Positions 62,706-64,000 of a stretch of DNA of 64,000 bases are shown piece after piece. Position 1 is the stretch's first letter, and every line of letters begins with the position of its first letter. The notes beneath the pieces were generated by a model. It searched no databases. It saw only the letters and a program-made list of their open reading frames with translations, and was not told the origin of the DNA. A program made the position numbers and the translations under genes. Origin of the DNA: Streptomyces tuirus (GTDB taxonomy: Bacteria > Actinomycetota > Actinomycetes > Streptomycetales > Streptomycetaceae); the NCBI GenBank assembly GCA_018195615.1, contig JAGTPG010000002.1:3768501-3832500 (forward strand), given 5' to 3'.

Positions 62706-64000
<1,295 letters not shown>

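Overview
The window is about 70% G+C chromosomal DNA whose gene content points to a Streptomyces or a close relative. Markers include the actinobacterial mtrA-mtrB-lpqB set, an NAD-glutamate dehydrogenase of about 1650 residues, two eukaryotic-type Ser/Thr kinases resembling PkaA and PkaB, a SecA starting MSVLSKIMRAGEGK-like, an LAETG sortase substrate, and a minus-strand 23S-5S rRNA end. I see no prophage, insertion sequence, CRISPR array, tRNA or secondary-metabolite cluster.

Layout. (1) 0-5.2 kb, minus strand: cell-wall-anchored protein, release factor 2 and two membrane Ser/Thr kinases. (2) 5.6-9.4 kb: a divergent FHA/FtsK-like protein. (3) 9.6-13.3 kb: a carbohydrate ABC importer (lipoprotein plus two permeases, no ATPase). 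(4) 13.4-34.6 kb: a large cell-wall glycopolymer (teichoic-acid-like) locus. It holds four proteins that fuse a family-2 glycosyltransferase to a TagF-type CDP-glycerol polymerase, two polytopic membrane proteins, two further glycosyltransferases, galE, a TagG/TagH exporter and a GtrA protein, and is interrupted by an ohr/ohrR peroxide module and a TetR gene. (5) 34.7-42.5 kb: glutamate dehydrogenase, HAD phosphatase and two small conserved actinobacterial proteins. (6) 42.6-56.7 kb: secA, acetyltransferase, YcaQ-like glycosylase, orphan NarL regulator, hpf, comF, lpqB, mtrB, mtrA, mtnA. (7) 56.8-62.4 kb: a plus-strand operon of overlapping genes (membrane protein, DUF4129, DUF4350, MoxR, DUF58). 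(8) 62.5-64 kb: 5S and the 3' part of 23S rRNA, minus strand.

Quality of the sequence. At least 22 genes have broken reading frames. I could restore each frame by adding single bases inside G or C runs, about 54 in total, and never needed to remove one. Many broken genes are essential (secA, mtrB) or have intact close paralogues here, so this looks like homopolymer under-calling in the assembly rather than gene decay. Such genes are listed as CDS over their full inferred extent, with break positions.

How it fits together. The kinases and FHA protein form a phospho-signalling block. The large central locus would build a sugar-substituted poly(glycerol phosphate)-like polymer on an undecaprenyl carrier and export it through TagGH. 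MtrAB-LpqB, SecA and the LAETG protein concern the same envelope.
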